Shown: piece after piece, positions 52,220-63,063 of the stretch | Layout: each line of letters opens with the position of its first letter | How positions within the stretch are numbered: the first letter of the stretch is position 1 | Assembly (NCBI GenBank): GCA_001414345.1 | Contig: LLCB01000285.1 | Location: 43,103-107,102 of the forward strand | DNA length: 64,000 nucleotides | From: Hymenoscyphus infarciens | Taxonomy: Eukaryota; Ascomycota; Leotiomycetes; Helotiales; Helotiaceae | Reading direction: 5' to 3' | The notes under the pieces: model-generated | The model's database searches: none | The model's input: the letters and a program-made list of their open reading frames with translations, nothing else | Told to the model about the DNA's origin: nothing | Position numbers and translations under genes: made by a program

Positions 52220-53309
52220 CTACTTAATATAGTATCTATACTTCTTTAACTTCAGCTTCTTAAAAGTATATATATAATCTCTATTCTAAGATTTTACTTA
52301 AAAGTACTAAACGTAGTAGACTTAGTAAGTAGCTAGAAGCGTACTAGAAGGATATAGAAGAGGCATTTTACTATATTAGATTAGCCTTAAATTAGGTCTA
52401 ATAAAGGAGAGAAAAACTTACTTTTATATATATATATAATATATATATATATTCTAGAATAAAAGTTAATATATAAGAATATATCTAATTAGAAGATATT
52501 CTTACTATATATATATTATTTTAGATAAAAAGAAAAGAAGAAGAGAAGTTAAATCAAAGAAAAGTCGTCTACTAATATACTACTTATAATAATAGCTATT
52601 ACTTATAATTATTATTTATTACTTAATAATTACTATTATAATATATAATAATAGTAAGAATACGATAACTCTATAGTAGCGTATTACTTCCTATCTAATA
52701 GCTAATAATTAGCCTCTCTTCTATTTATATCTATTATTATATAGTATATAATAGTAAATAAAGAATAATTATCTCTTAGAATAATAATACTACTAGCTAC
52801 TAACCCTACTCTAACTACTAGACACTATAATCGTAGATAAGTTATATTCTTTATAATAAATACGTAAATAATACTCTAGTTAACTTAATACTATACTAAT
52901 TAATAACTAAAGACTTAAGACGAGTCTTTTTAAAAGAGAGAGGATATAATAGTATACTATTCTAAATTATTAGTATTTATAAAACTACTAATACTTCTAT
53001 AACTTATTAGATAGAAGGTACTAAAGAGAGTAAGGATTAGATATTATATATTTTACTTTAAGATCTTATATATTTAGCTTCAAAGCTCTTATTATTTTAG
53101 TAGCTATATTAAGAAGGACTCGGTTATTATTCTTATTAGAACTTAGTAGTCTCTAATCTCTTATATATAGATGTTTATACTTAGTATAAAAGAAGAATAG
53201 TTATTATTTTCTTCTATATTAGTGCCTAGTATCTATATATATTATTCTTCTATACGTACTCCTATATACCTCTACTATAGTTATATGTATTTCGTACTAT
53301 TATAAATAT

Positions 53310-54466
53310 TTAGTAATAACTCTTTTATTTTAACTAGCTAAAACTTATTCTAAACTTTAGATAATATAATAACTTCGATAATAACTTTGCCTTTAACTAG
53401 CTGAAACTATCTCTCTTCTTATTATTATAAACTTTAGATAATAATTTTAACTTTAATAACTTAGCTATAACTTCGCTTATAACTAGCTAAAACTCTACTA
53501 ACTCTAGTAAGGAGTCTTTCTTACTTTTATTACTTTCTTTTACTTCTAGCTAGACTAGAAGTTTCTTTTTTATTTAAAATTTTAAATTAGATATAAATCA
53601 GTACGCTCTCGAAGTAAGCTCTTAACTAAGTTATTACTATCTCTTAACTAAACAACCTCCGACTTTACTTTTAATTTACCTCTAACTCTATTTTAAAACT
53701 TTTAAACTTTTAAACTTTTTAAACTTTTAAACTTTTAAACTTTTAAACTTGAAACTTTTAAACTTTAAACTTTAAACTTTTTCTAATCTACTAGATAAGA
53801 TTAGACTATACTCTTTTAGCGAATACTTGCTTTTGATATAGAAGGATTAGAAACAGAGTCTCTATTTTATAAGTATCTATAAACTAGGTCGGTTACGATT
53901 TAGACCTAATATCTTAATATCTTATCTTACTTATAATAAATTATAATAAATAAAGTAACTATAAACTTAGGTTAGCTATAATTTAGACTACCTTCTTACT
54001 TATAATAAAATTAATAAATATAATAAATATTATAATACTTATACTATCTCGATTTAACCTTAAATAATAAAAGATAGAAGACTTAGAACGAGTCTTTTTT
54101 AAGAGAGAGAGATATAATAGTCTATTATCTAAGCTATTCTAGATAGCTGATATTACGTGGTATATAATATATATATTAGCTTTTAGTAGTTATTATTTTA
54201 TATTATCTGATTTAGAAAGGTTATATACGTTTATACGTCTGTCTAGACTTTCGGACGTACTTTATAGAGTTCGGGCTTTTATATTAGCCGACGTATATCG
54301 TTGTTTAGTTTTATATCTCTTATATATAACAGCCTACTCTCCTAGAGTTAGAAAAGGCTAGTTTAGCCTTTTCTTCTATATTAGTGCTTAGTATCTATAT
54401 ACGTTATTCTACTATACGTACTTCTATATGCCTCTACTATAGTTGTATATATTTTATACTATTATA
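53310..54466 (+). mobile_element. Chromovirus 3' fragment with 3' LTR
   Basis: The plus-strand text 53,310-54,112 is the reverse complement, with RIP differences, of 49,200-49,990 in the nested copy. It includes the AAACTTTTAAACTT tract at 53,697-53,760. It ends in a purine tract (AAGAGAGAGAGA) followed by an LTR at 54,113-54,466 (354 bp). It is interrupted on the left by the 3' LTR of the neighbouring copy at 53,304, so the older element was probably split by that insertion. Confidence 0.6.
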
Positions 54467-54474
54467 AATATCTA

Positions 54475-54860
54475 ATAAACCTTTACTACTAATACTACTT
54501 ATTTAATACTTCTTATTTTATAATTAGTCTTATTACTTAGAAAGTAATAAGTTAATTAATCTATTATTTAGTACTAAGTTTACTTATTAAGTTATTAGTC
54601 TATTATTTAGTACTAAGTCTACTTCTTTAATACCTCTTTAGTAATAAGTCTAGTTACTTTCTAAGTAATAAGTCTATTAGTCTATTATTTAGTACTAAGT
54701 ATACTTATTTAATACTTCTTCTTTTATAATTTATCTATTTACTTAGAAAGTAATAAGTTTAGTTACTTTTTAAGTATTAAGTCTATTAGTTTATTACTTA
54801 GTACTAAGTATACTTATTTAATACTTTTTCTTTTATAATTTATTTATTAACTTAAAATCT
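54475..54860. repeat. Imperfect tandem repeats around TATTTAGTACTAAGT
   Basis: Four blocks share TATTTAGTACTAAGT (or TACTTAGTACTAAGT) followed by (C/A/T)TACTTATTTAATACTTCTT-like text, with spacers containing AGAAAGTAATAAGT. Block spacing varies from about 45 to 120 bp. Confidence 0.55.
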
Positions 54861-55590
54861 AGTTAATAGGCTTATAAATTAAGAAGCTTTTAAGCGAATT
54901 CTATATTAAAGTTATATAAAAAGTATATATTATATAGTAGTAGTATCTTTTATTAGATCTATAAAAAGCCTTATAAATTAAGAGACTTTTAATAGCACTT
55001 TCTAGAGTATTTATATATAACTTCTTTAAAATAAGTAATAAAACCCTCTCTTAAAATAAGTAATAAATTAACCTTAAACACTAGTATATATAGCTTATAC
55101 TCTTATTATCTTATATCCCTAGTTTATATATCCTAATACCTCTAGTCTTAGCTATATTATAGATTATAATCAACTATTCTACTAGCTATAGTAGTAGTTT
55201 AAAAAGTATTAAGATAATCTTAGTAATAAAGAAGTATTATAATATTAAAATTAGACTTAAATTAATTATAAAGAAGAAGAAGGATTATATACTTTATATT
55301 AATAAAGAGAGTATTTAGAATATTATATATACTCTATTATAATATTAGTATAATAAATAAGAGAGTAAATAAAGTAAATAAATACTTATAGTATTTAGAA
55401 ACTCTTTCTTAACTAAATATACTTTAAGTAAAATCTCTTTATATAAGTAGCTATAATATAATCGATTCTTTTTAAGATTAGAGTTATTAGTAGTTTATTA
55501 TATAATAAGTAAAAAGCCTTATAAAATATAAAAGTATTTACTTATATATAGAATATAAATAGCTTAAATTTAGTAGTAGGAATAATACTT

Positions 55591-55595
55591 AGTAG
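55591..55595. repeat. Target-site duplication AGTAG, left copy
   Basis: AGTAG directly precedes the LTR that starts at 55,596 and recurs at 59,022-59,026. Confidence 0.8.
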
Positions 55596-58500
55596 TATAA
55601 TAGCACGAAATATACACAACTATAGTAGAGGTATATAGGAGTGCGTATAGTAGAATAACGTATATAGATACTAGGCACTAATACGGAAGAAAACAATAAC
55701 TAGCCTTTTCTGACTCTAAGAGAGTAGGCTACTATATATAAGAGGTTTCAGACGATATAAAGAGGTACGAAACCGAACAACGACATACGTCGGCTAATAT
55801 AAAAGCCTAAACTCTACGAAGTACGTCTAAGAGTTTAGATAGACGTATAAACGTACGTAACCTTCTTAAATTAGATAATATAAAATAATAACTACTGAAA
55901 CCTTATATATATAGTATATACTATATAATCTCGGCTATATAGGACGGTATACTATTATATCCCTCTCTCTTAAAAAAGACTTGTTCTAAGTCTTCTATCT
56001 CTTATTATTTAAGGCTAAATTAGAATAGTATAAGTATTATATTATTATATTATTATAAGTTAGTTAGAGTCTAAATCGTAGCTAACCTAAGTTTATAAAT
56101 ACTTTATTTATTATAATTTATTATAAGCGAAGTAAGATATTAAGATATCGGTTTTAAATTATAACTATAGATGCTTATAAAAGAGACTTCGTTTCTAATC
56201 CTTTAATATTAAAGTAAGTATTCGCGTTTACTAAAAGAGTATAGTCTAATCTGTCTAGTAGTTAGAGAAAGTTTAAAGTTTAAAGTTTAAAAAGTTTAAA
56301 AGTTTAAAAGTTTAAAGTAAAATTAGAAAAAGTTTAAAGTAGGAGTTAGATAATGTTTAGTTAAGGTTAATAGTAATAACTTAATTAAGTGCTTACTTCT
56401 AGGTTTTATTTTAATAGAGAGTGTATTTTAACTAATTTATATCTAATTTGAAAAATTTACTAAAAGAGTATAGGTCTAAAAAAGTTTAGAGTAAAGTTAG
56501 AAACGAATTTAGATTAGAGTTAGAGGCGAACATTAAGAGGTAACGTTGTTATAGATAAAAGTGATAACTTAGCTAAGAGCTCACTTCGAGAGCGTACCGA
56601 TTCGATTCGTATCCGATTCGAAAGTTCAAATGAAAAAAGGACTTCTGGCCCGGCTAGAAGTGAAAGAAAGTAGGAAAGAAAAAGTTCAGAATCGTCGGAG
56701 GCGAATTCAGAGTAGAGTAGAAGGTCGTTTAGTCGAGAGGCAGTGATAACTTAGTTAAGAGCTTACTTCGAAAGCGTACTAATTCGTATCTAATTCAAAG
56801 AATTTAAATAAAAAGGAACTTCTAGCCTGTCTAGAAGTAAAAGAAAGTAAGAAAGACTCCTTATTAGAGTCGGAGGGGTTTTAGCTAGTTAAAAGAGTTA
56901 TTACTAAAGTTATTATATTACCTTATTCCCTTTAAGGTACTTAAGGACTTAATCGTCATCTTCTGATTTCGGAAAAAGAGTTACTATCAGATTATAAGAG
57001 GTTTAGAGCTAAATTAGATAAGGAGAGAGAGATGTTTTAAACTAAAATACTAATATTAATAAGCGTAGTTGTTTCTAAATATTTAGTGCTTTAGTATCTC
57101 TCCTTATCTAGAGTTATAGTTCTAGCGTCTCTTAAGAGTAGTAGACGCGTTTTAGAGCTAAGGTATATATCTTATATATAGAAGAACCTATTTAATTTAT
57201 ATACTTCTCTCTAAGTATAGCTATACTTAAAAAGTAACCTTTTAAAGTTAGTAAAAGTTTCTTTAACGTAATCTTATTCTAATTCTACTTCTATCTCTTT
57301 TATAACCTTTATACTAGTAGCTAGGACTCGGTCTATAACCGAGTAATCATAGTCTTTTTTTAGTCGTTCGTTAGTAGAGGTTTAAGAGAAGCTTAGAGTT
57401 AGATAATATTTAGTTAAGAGATAGTAATAATTTAGCTAAGAGCTCGCTTCTAAGTTTCGTCTTAATAGAAAGCGTATTTCAACTAATTCGTATCTGATTT
57501 AAGGTTTAAGAGTTAGAAAGTAGTAGAAAGGCATCAGAGACAGCTACGTCTCTTTAGTAAAAGAGGTCTAAACATAGGCTTTAAAAAGCAAAGAAGGGTT
57601 CGAACGAAGGTTTAAAAGAGAGTCGGATTAGTAAGGGTTTAAAGACGGAGTGTTTTTTAAGTTATTAACTTTATAGTTCGCTTATAATTATATCTATCTC
57701 GTCTAACTAATCGTTTTATCCTTTATTATACTACTATCTCGTCTATATATCGTCTATATTTAAGAAGTCTTACTTATCGTTTCGTTAGAATCTTTTAGGT
57801 CTTAGTATATAGTTATAGATTAGAGAGAGTTTAGAGAGTCTTTTAAAAAGAGGAGTAGCCTTAGAAGAGGTTATTACTTAACGCTATTTAGTAGAACTAG
57901 GTTTAATATTTCGAAGATATTAATAAGAGGTATATTAAAAGGTATTTAGAGTAGCTACCTATAGCTAAAAAGAGTAATTAGAGCTTTAAAGCAGAAGAGG
58001 GTTTAATTAAAGGTTTAAAAGAGGATTAGATTAAGAAGGGTTTAAAGTAGTAATTTATTAACTTTAAATATTACTTATCTATCTTTCTAGCTTAGCTAGC
58101 TAATTCCTTATTTCTTAATTTTCTACTTCTAAAGCTTATATAACTAACTATATCTAGTCTATATTTAAGAAGTCCTACTAGTCTCTTTAACTATTATTAT
58201 TTCTTTAGAATCTTCTAAATCTTAGTATATAGATACTATTTAAACAGCTTTTAGGAAGAGAGGTAGCTCTAGAAGGTCGTTTAACGCCTTATAGTAGAAC
58301 TAGGTTCGACATTTTTATTAATTTAGAGAGAGAGGTAAGGTTAGATTTAGAAGCCTTCTAGATAACTATTATAAGCCGACTTATTTACTAAACCTAGGGT
58401 TATTAAGACTCTTAAGAATACTTAGTATATTCTAATCTCTTAATATATACTAAAATACGATTTTTACTAGCTATTTATATAGATACTAAACCCTAGTATT

Positions 58501-59021
58501 ACTAGCTATCTAAGTAGTCTCTAATTACCTAGCTATTTAAGAATACTATTATAATATTCTAAATCAAGAGTAAATCGACTTCTAAATAAAGAGTAGCGAT
58601 AAGCTTAAAGAAGATATTATTAAGGCTATTACTAGCGAAGAAGAGTTATTATTTTTATATAATAGTACGAAATATATATAACTATAGTAGAGGTATATAG
58701 GAGTACGTATAGTAGAATAACGTATATAGATACTAGATACTAATATAGAAGAAAATAATAACTAGCCTTTTCTAACTCTAAGAGAGTAGGCTACTATATA
58801 TAAGAGGTTTTAGACGATATAAAGAGGTACGAAACTAAACAACGACATATGTCAGCTAATACAAAAGCTCGAACTCTACGAAGTACGTCCGAGAGTCTAG
58901 ACGGACGTACGAACGTACGTAATCTTTCTAAATTAGATAATATAAAACAACAACTACTGAAACCTTATATATATAGTATATACTATATAATCTCGGCTAT
59001 ATAGGACGGTATACCGTTATA
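55596..59021 (-). mobile_element. Complete 3,426-bp non-autonomous chromovirus-type LTR element
   Basis: Two LTRs of exactly 364 bp (55,596-55,959 and 58,658-59,021) flank a 2.7-kb interior, with the duplication AGTAG outside. Ends are TATAATAG...CTATTATA on the left LTR and TATAATAG...CCGTTATA on the right, consistent with an original TG...CA. Read on the minus strand, a purine tract (AAGAGAGAGGGA, plus-strand 55,960-55,971) abuts the left LTR, making that the 3' LTR. The interior shares its 5' two-thirds with the 5-kb copy but has no room for gag-pol and no readable domain, so it had to rely on an autonomous relative. The left LTR keeps more CA/TG than the rest of the block, suggesting milder or later RIP. 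Confidence 0.82.
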
Positions 59022-59026
59022 AGTAG
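59022..59026. repeat. Target-site duplication AGTAG, right copy
   Basis: Matches 55,591-55,595 and follows the right LTR directly. Confidence 0.8.
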
Positions 59027-59565
59027 TACTATTAATATATTAAGTTCTATTCTTCTTTATAGTTTTAAAAGAGGTACTATAATTAAATTATTATTATATA
59101 TTTATTTATAAATTATAAGGCTTTTAAGAGTATATATAATAGACGTTCTTCTAGGTTAGAGTTATTAGTAAAAGGTATTATTCTTTAATAGTAACTATTC
59201 TAGTAGGCTTTCTAAGCTTTAAGATATATACTATATAAAAGACGTATTAGTAGATATAATTAGAAGTATTTAAGAGTGTTTAAGAGTATTCTAGAGCCTT
59301 AGAAAGCTCTCTAGGCTATAGAAAGTATATACTAGACTACGTAGACTTAGAGAGTAGCCTAATTCTATTTATATATAATAGTACTATTTAAGAAGTTATA
59401 GAGCTAAATTATAATTATAAAGGGCTTTATAATCGATATTTAGCTAGGCGTATATAAATAGGAGAGATATTAGAAGTATATTAGAGATATAGAAGACGTT
59501 AGAGCTATTATTATTTAGAATAACTTTAAGACTATTTACGATTTTATAAGAAATAATTTTTAGAG

Positions 59566-61870
59566 TCACGTGTGATAGGCGACCTAATTAGGTTTAGGGC
59601 TAAGACTTTTAGCGTGGGACCTCTTAGCGAGGACTAGCACTTCGACTTAGGAAGGAAGTGTGACTAATGCCACTACGTGGACTTGAGCAGCTCTCTCTCC
59701 TAGCTCTACCGTAGTAAGAAAATCACCACGCCTGCGATATTCCTAGCCTGACAGATAATGATTTGCTCAGTCACGTACTTGAAATTATGCGGCTTTTAGT
59801 GTTTTCCCAATAGAAGCCATGTATACCGAAACTCTGATATGGAACCAAGTCGACGGCGCGGCGCTACCACCTTCTGACCCAGAGAAGGTGCGGTGAAGTT
59901 GCGCCAGTCAAGGCGTACTACTTATCTAGCTATCAACTAAATCGTAGGCTCTCTCATTAGTAAAGATAACCTACGATTACATATTCTCCGTGACGAAAAT
60001 AGAGACGAGGGGAGGTGAAGAGGTTTTGGAGAGACAAGCGTTTATGTTTTAGAGACCGTTTGAAACTGCCCCAGAAGAATTCCCGGGAGCTGCTGTCGGT
60101 GCCGGTAAGTACAGTACGATGAAGTGTCAAGAAAAGTTTAAATCTTTGACAGATAATTCGAGCGGGCATTTTCGCAATCCTAGAATGCCAAGTAGCGATC
60201 TTGAACGGAAGGAGATTGGACGAAACGGTTATCGTTCCTCCCTTATCCATCCGTGGAGAGATCATCGTCATGATCTCGAGCTCCCCTCCTTTGATGGCTC
60301 AGATGACCACTCGAAAGTGAAGTCTTGACGGTCTGTGAATAGTACAAGCTACTGTATGTCTGCTCGAGTATCAACAGCAAAGCAAGTCCTTTCACTGCCC
60401 CCAAAGCATGACGAGACCAAAGTTGGTCGTCTCCAATGTTGTCCAAGGGTAGCTGGATTTGAGGGGAAATAATATAAGGCTGTACAGTACGGAGGCTTGC
60501 GGTCGGGTTGACTAGTTTGCTAAGTATCAACCGGAAATGCAACAGGGTGTATTTTCTTGGCCAGGATGTCATTCATGGCCCGTTTGTGGGGTCCCTGCCA
60601 TGCATCATTTACAACGCTTGCTTTCGTCGGGACTTAATCCGTAGAATTTCACGGTTTTCAATTTGCTGATGAACACTTGTTCACCGCTGGAGATTTGCAA
60701 GATGCACCATCAATCCAGCGTAGCAACCGACCCGTGCAATCCACCTGTGAAAACCACAAAATATAAGATGACTGCATCTCTCCTTGACCACTAGCCAGAG
60801 GAGGAGATGATTTCTGAACAAAACCGTTGCACAGCGAAATCTCTCTCCTGACAAGTACCGAGGAGGCTGATGGCCGAGCGGCTCTATCTTAATGGGCAAC
60901 TTGGTTGGGCTATCAATCCCAAAAAGTTCCGTGTGAAACTTTCAGGCGTGGTGCAGGGAACCGTTTCCTAGACGAGGATGGTAAAGGCAAGGAAGATCGT
61001 GCAGCTTCCTTTCGTCATGGATTAGTGAGACGGCATCGCATGGAACTGATTCCTTCAACTATTTCGAGTGTGTAGTGTATTTCGCCGATGCTGGTTGAGT
61101 CTATTTTTTCTTCACCATTCTCAAGGTGTCTCGTGGGGGTTGAAGGTTGAAAAGAAAGGATGATGCAGAAACCTTTCCTTACATCGAACCCCCCAATTTG
61201 TGACCACTGGAGTATTGTTAGCCACGTTTTTTTTTGTTTTGGTATTAGCGTGGTGGTGGTGAAACCGGAGTGTTCAAGTCCCATGATGTGAAGACTGAAG
61301 TGTGAAATTTGGTTGGAAAAACTAAGAAGGAGGGGAAGGGTTGTGGCTGGGAAGAAGATTGAAGATCCCAACCATTGTGAGAAATCCAATCCATCTTCCC
61401 AGGGACCCAAAAAGAGACAGCGTACTCTTTGCAGTACTTGGACAAACAGCATCTTGAGTCTTGACAGTTTTACAGTAGCGCCTCACACCCAAGGCAAGGC
61501 TCCATCCAAATAAGCAGCATCGGCGGCAGCAAGTGAAAAGCGGAGAAGGGTACTTACGTGTCCGTATAGTTGTAGGTAGTTGTATGCAATGGAATCGCCC
61601 GTCGGTCAAGGTTTTGGACCCCTCTTTCTTGGGTGGGTTGGTGTGGAAAATGCTATGCTGCAGCTTGCGGCAACCAGTTTCACCGGAGCGCGTCTGATTG
61701 GGTGCTGAGCATCCGAAGTGCTTCCTCTTTTGACCAACCTGGCGGAAAGAGGCAATCTTGGATGTTGATCGTGCGGCGAACCTGCCTCGCGCGTGCTTGG
61801 TGCACCTCTGGCATAAGTCCTACACCCTGGTCTACCCCTTATAGAGGCCTGTCGTATGCTACAACTAATC
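59566..61870. other. 2.3-kb island of normal composition with no supported gene
   Basis: CA, TG and GC content return to normal abruptly at about 59,566 and collapse again near 61,870. Several open frames of 60-145 codons exist on both strands, but none shows a recognisable domain, good splice structure or consistent coding character. At 60,872 there is TGGCCGAGCGGC, which resembles a Leu/Ser tRNA A box, but no B box or cloverleaf follows. The island could hold a non-coding RNA, a decayed gene or unique spacer DNA. Confidence 0.45.
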
Positions 61871-61961
61871 CTATAAAAAGGCTCAAATCCTAGTTTAAGA
61901 CTATTATACTACTATTAGATAGGTAAATTGTTTAGTAGCGTTAACGACGGAAGAGAATTAC

Positions 61962-63063
61962 GTAGTTAAACTACTTAAAATTATTATATTAAATCTCGTT
62001 AGCTAATCGTTTAATTTTTACCTCCTCTGCCGTCTCTATACCTCTTATTATTTTTTAATATTAATAGTTACTAGGTTACTAGTTTATAATACTCTTATAT
62101 TTACTACTAAAATATATTAAGTACCTTAATAAATATAAGACATAGATAAAGAACCCCCCTTTTAATCCTATTAATTATCCCTTATAAAAGAATACTAATA
62201 GTATAGCCTACTCTCTTATTAGTACTTACTTTAAACTTAGTCTTATAAATAGGTAAGATATATTATTAAAGCCTCTTTTTAAAGCGTTATATATAGAGCT
62301 ACTATAGATAATACGTAAGAAAATCCTTAATTAATAGAATTATCTTAGATATATAAAACCTAACTATATAGTACCTCTTACCTTATGTCTAAAGGAAAAT
62401 TAAGACACCTTCTTACTAGCCTTATATAGGCTTCTTAAATACGAGCTTAAAACCTTTAGAGGGGCTTATTAGATAGATAGAATAGATAGAGTAAGTAGTA
62501 AGGTAAGGAAGCTTAATATTAAAGAAAACATATAGGATTAAAAGCTAAGTATAGCTAAGGAGGAGGACGATAGCGATAAAGTAAATAATCGAGACTTAAT
62601 TACTATATAGAGGAGAACTAATAAGAGAATTTAGAATATTCGAGAAGAAGAATAATATAATATTCGAAGCGTCTAGTTAGTAGTAGAAAGGGAAATTACT
62701 AGTATAGTTAAGAGAGTAGAATTAAGAGTTGATACTTATTATATAAAGGAGAGGTAAGAGACTTAGGCACGTAGAAGTAAAAGGAATAGGAGGTATGTTT
62801 AAAGTTTAATAAATACTATAAGAGGTATTAAAGAAGAAGAAAAAGAAGGAGTAGGGATTAATATTAGTCTAGGTAGAGAGAGAAGCTTAAAGAGTCTAAA
62901 AAGAGGGAAGCGGCTTTTAAGAGAATAAGAAAAAAGGAAGAGTTATAAAAGATATAGTTAGAAGTTATATAAGAGGTAAGGAGTATTAAGAATTAGATAA
63001 AAAATATTAGTTAAACTACTGTCTTTTAAATAAGAGATTAGGCTTCTTAAGTAGTTTAACTAC
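61962..63063 (+). mobile_element. 1.1-kb element with 17-bp terminal inverted repeats
   Basis: GTAGTTAAACTACTTAA at 61,962-61,978 is matched exactly by its reverse complement at 63,047-63,063. Between them lies AT-rich DNA with RIP-like loss of CA/TG. Its last 300 bp hold a plus-strand frame broken only by TAA/TAG and rich in Arg, Lys and Glu, with a tail of the form REKLKESKKREAAFKRIRKK. Such basic C-termini occur in pogo/Fot1-type transposases, but no DDE motif is visible, so the class is uncertain. The right terminal repeat is also the first unit of the satellite array. Confidence 0.5.

Larger units (their letters stand above)
45890..53304 (+). mobile_element. Chromovirus copy split by a nested copy; 3' LTR at 52,945-53,304
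   Basis: The element reads on the plus strand: integrase/chromodomain remnant (45,890-46,480), 3' non-coding part to 47,167, an interruption by another copy (47,168-52,214), then continuation from 52,215 or 52,220 to the 3' LTR at 52,945-53,304 (360 bp). The text on both sides of the nested copy joins into the same sequence that is continuous, inverted, at 48,340-48,420. A purine tract (AAAAGAGAGAGGA) directly precedes the LTR, which fixes the orientation. The 5' part, left of 45,890, was not located. AATAT follows the LTR. Confidence 0.65.
15631..59565. repeat. 44-kb RIP-mutated, gene-free AT-rich block
   Basis: From about 15,631 to 59,565 the DNA is dominated by TA steps, while CA and TG dinucleotides are almost absent over long stretches. 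CT, AG, CC, GG and some CG steps remain. This is the pattern left by RIP, which turns C into T in CpA on both strands. Because TG is lost, ATG start codons and TGA stops are rare while TAA and TAG are abundant, so only one ATG-initiated frame over 60 codons exists and it is random. Inside are nested LTR retroelements, mutated transposon frames and minisatellites, listed separately. Stretches not listed (for example 15.7-18.6, 27-32 and 35-39 kb) are presumably also dead transposon DNA, but I could not assign them. Confidence 0.9.

Noticed and set aside
60862..60960. Possible Leu/Ser tRNA (TGGCCGAGCGGC A-box-like sequence)
   Set aside because: No B box (GGTTCGA-type) follows at the right distance and no acceptor stem pairs.
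59957..61893. Several frames of 60-145 codons in the right-hand island
   Set aside because: They overlap one another on both strands, and none has a recognisable domain, splice pattern or consistent coding character.
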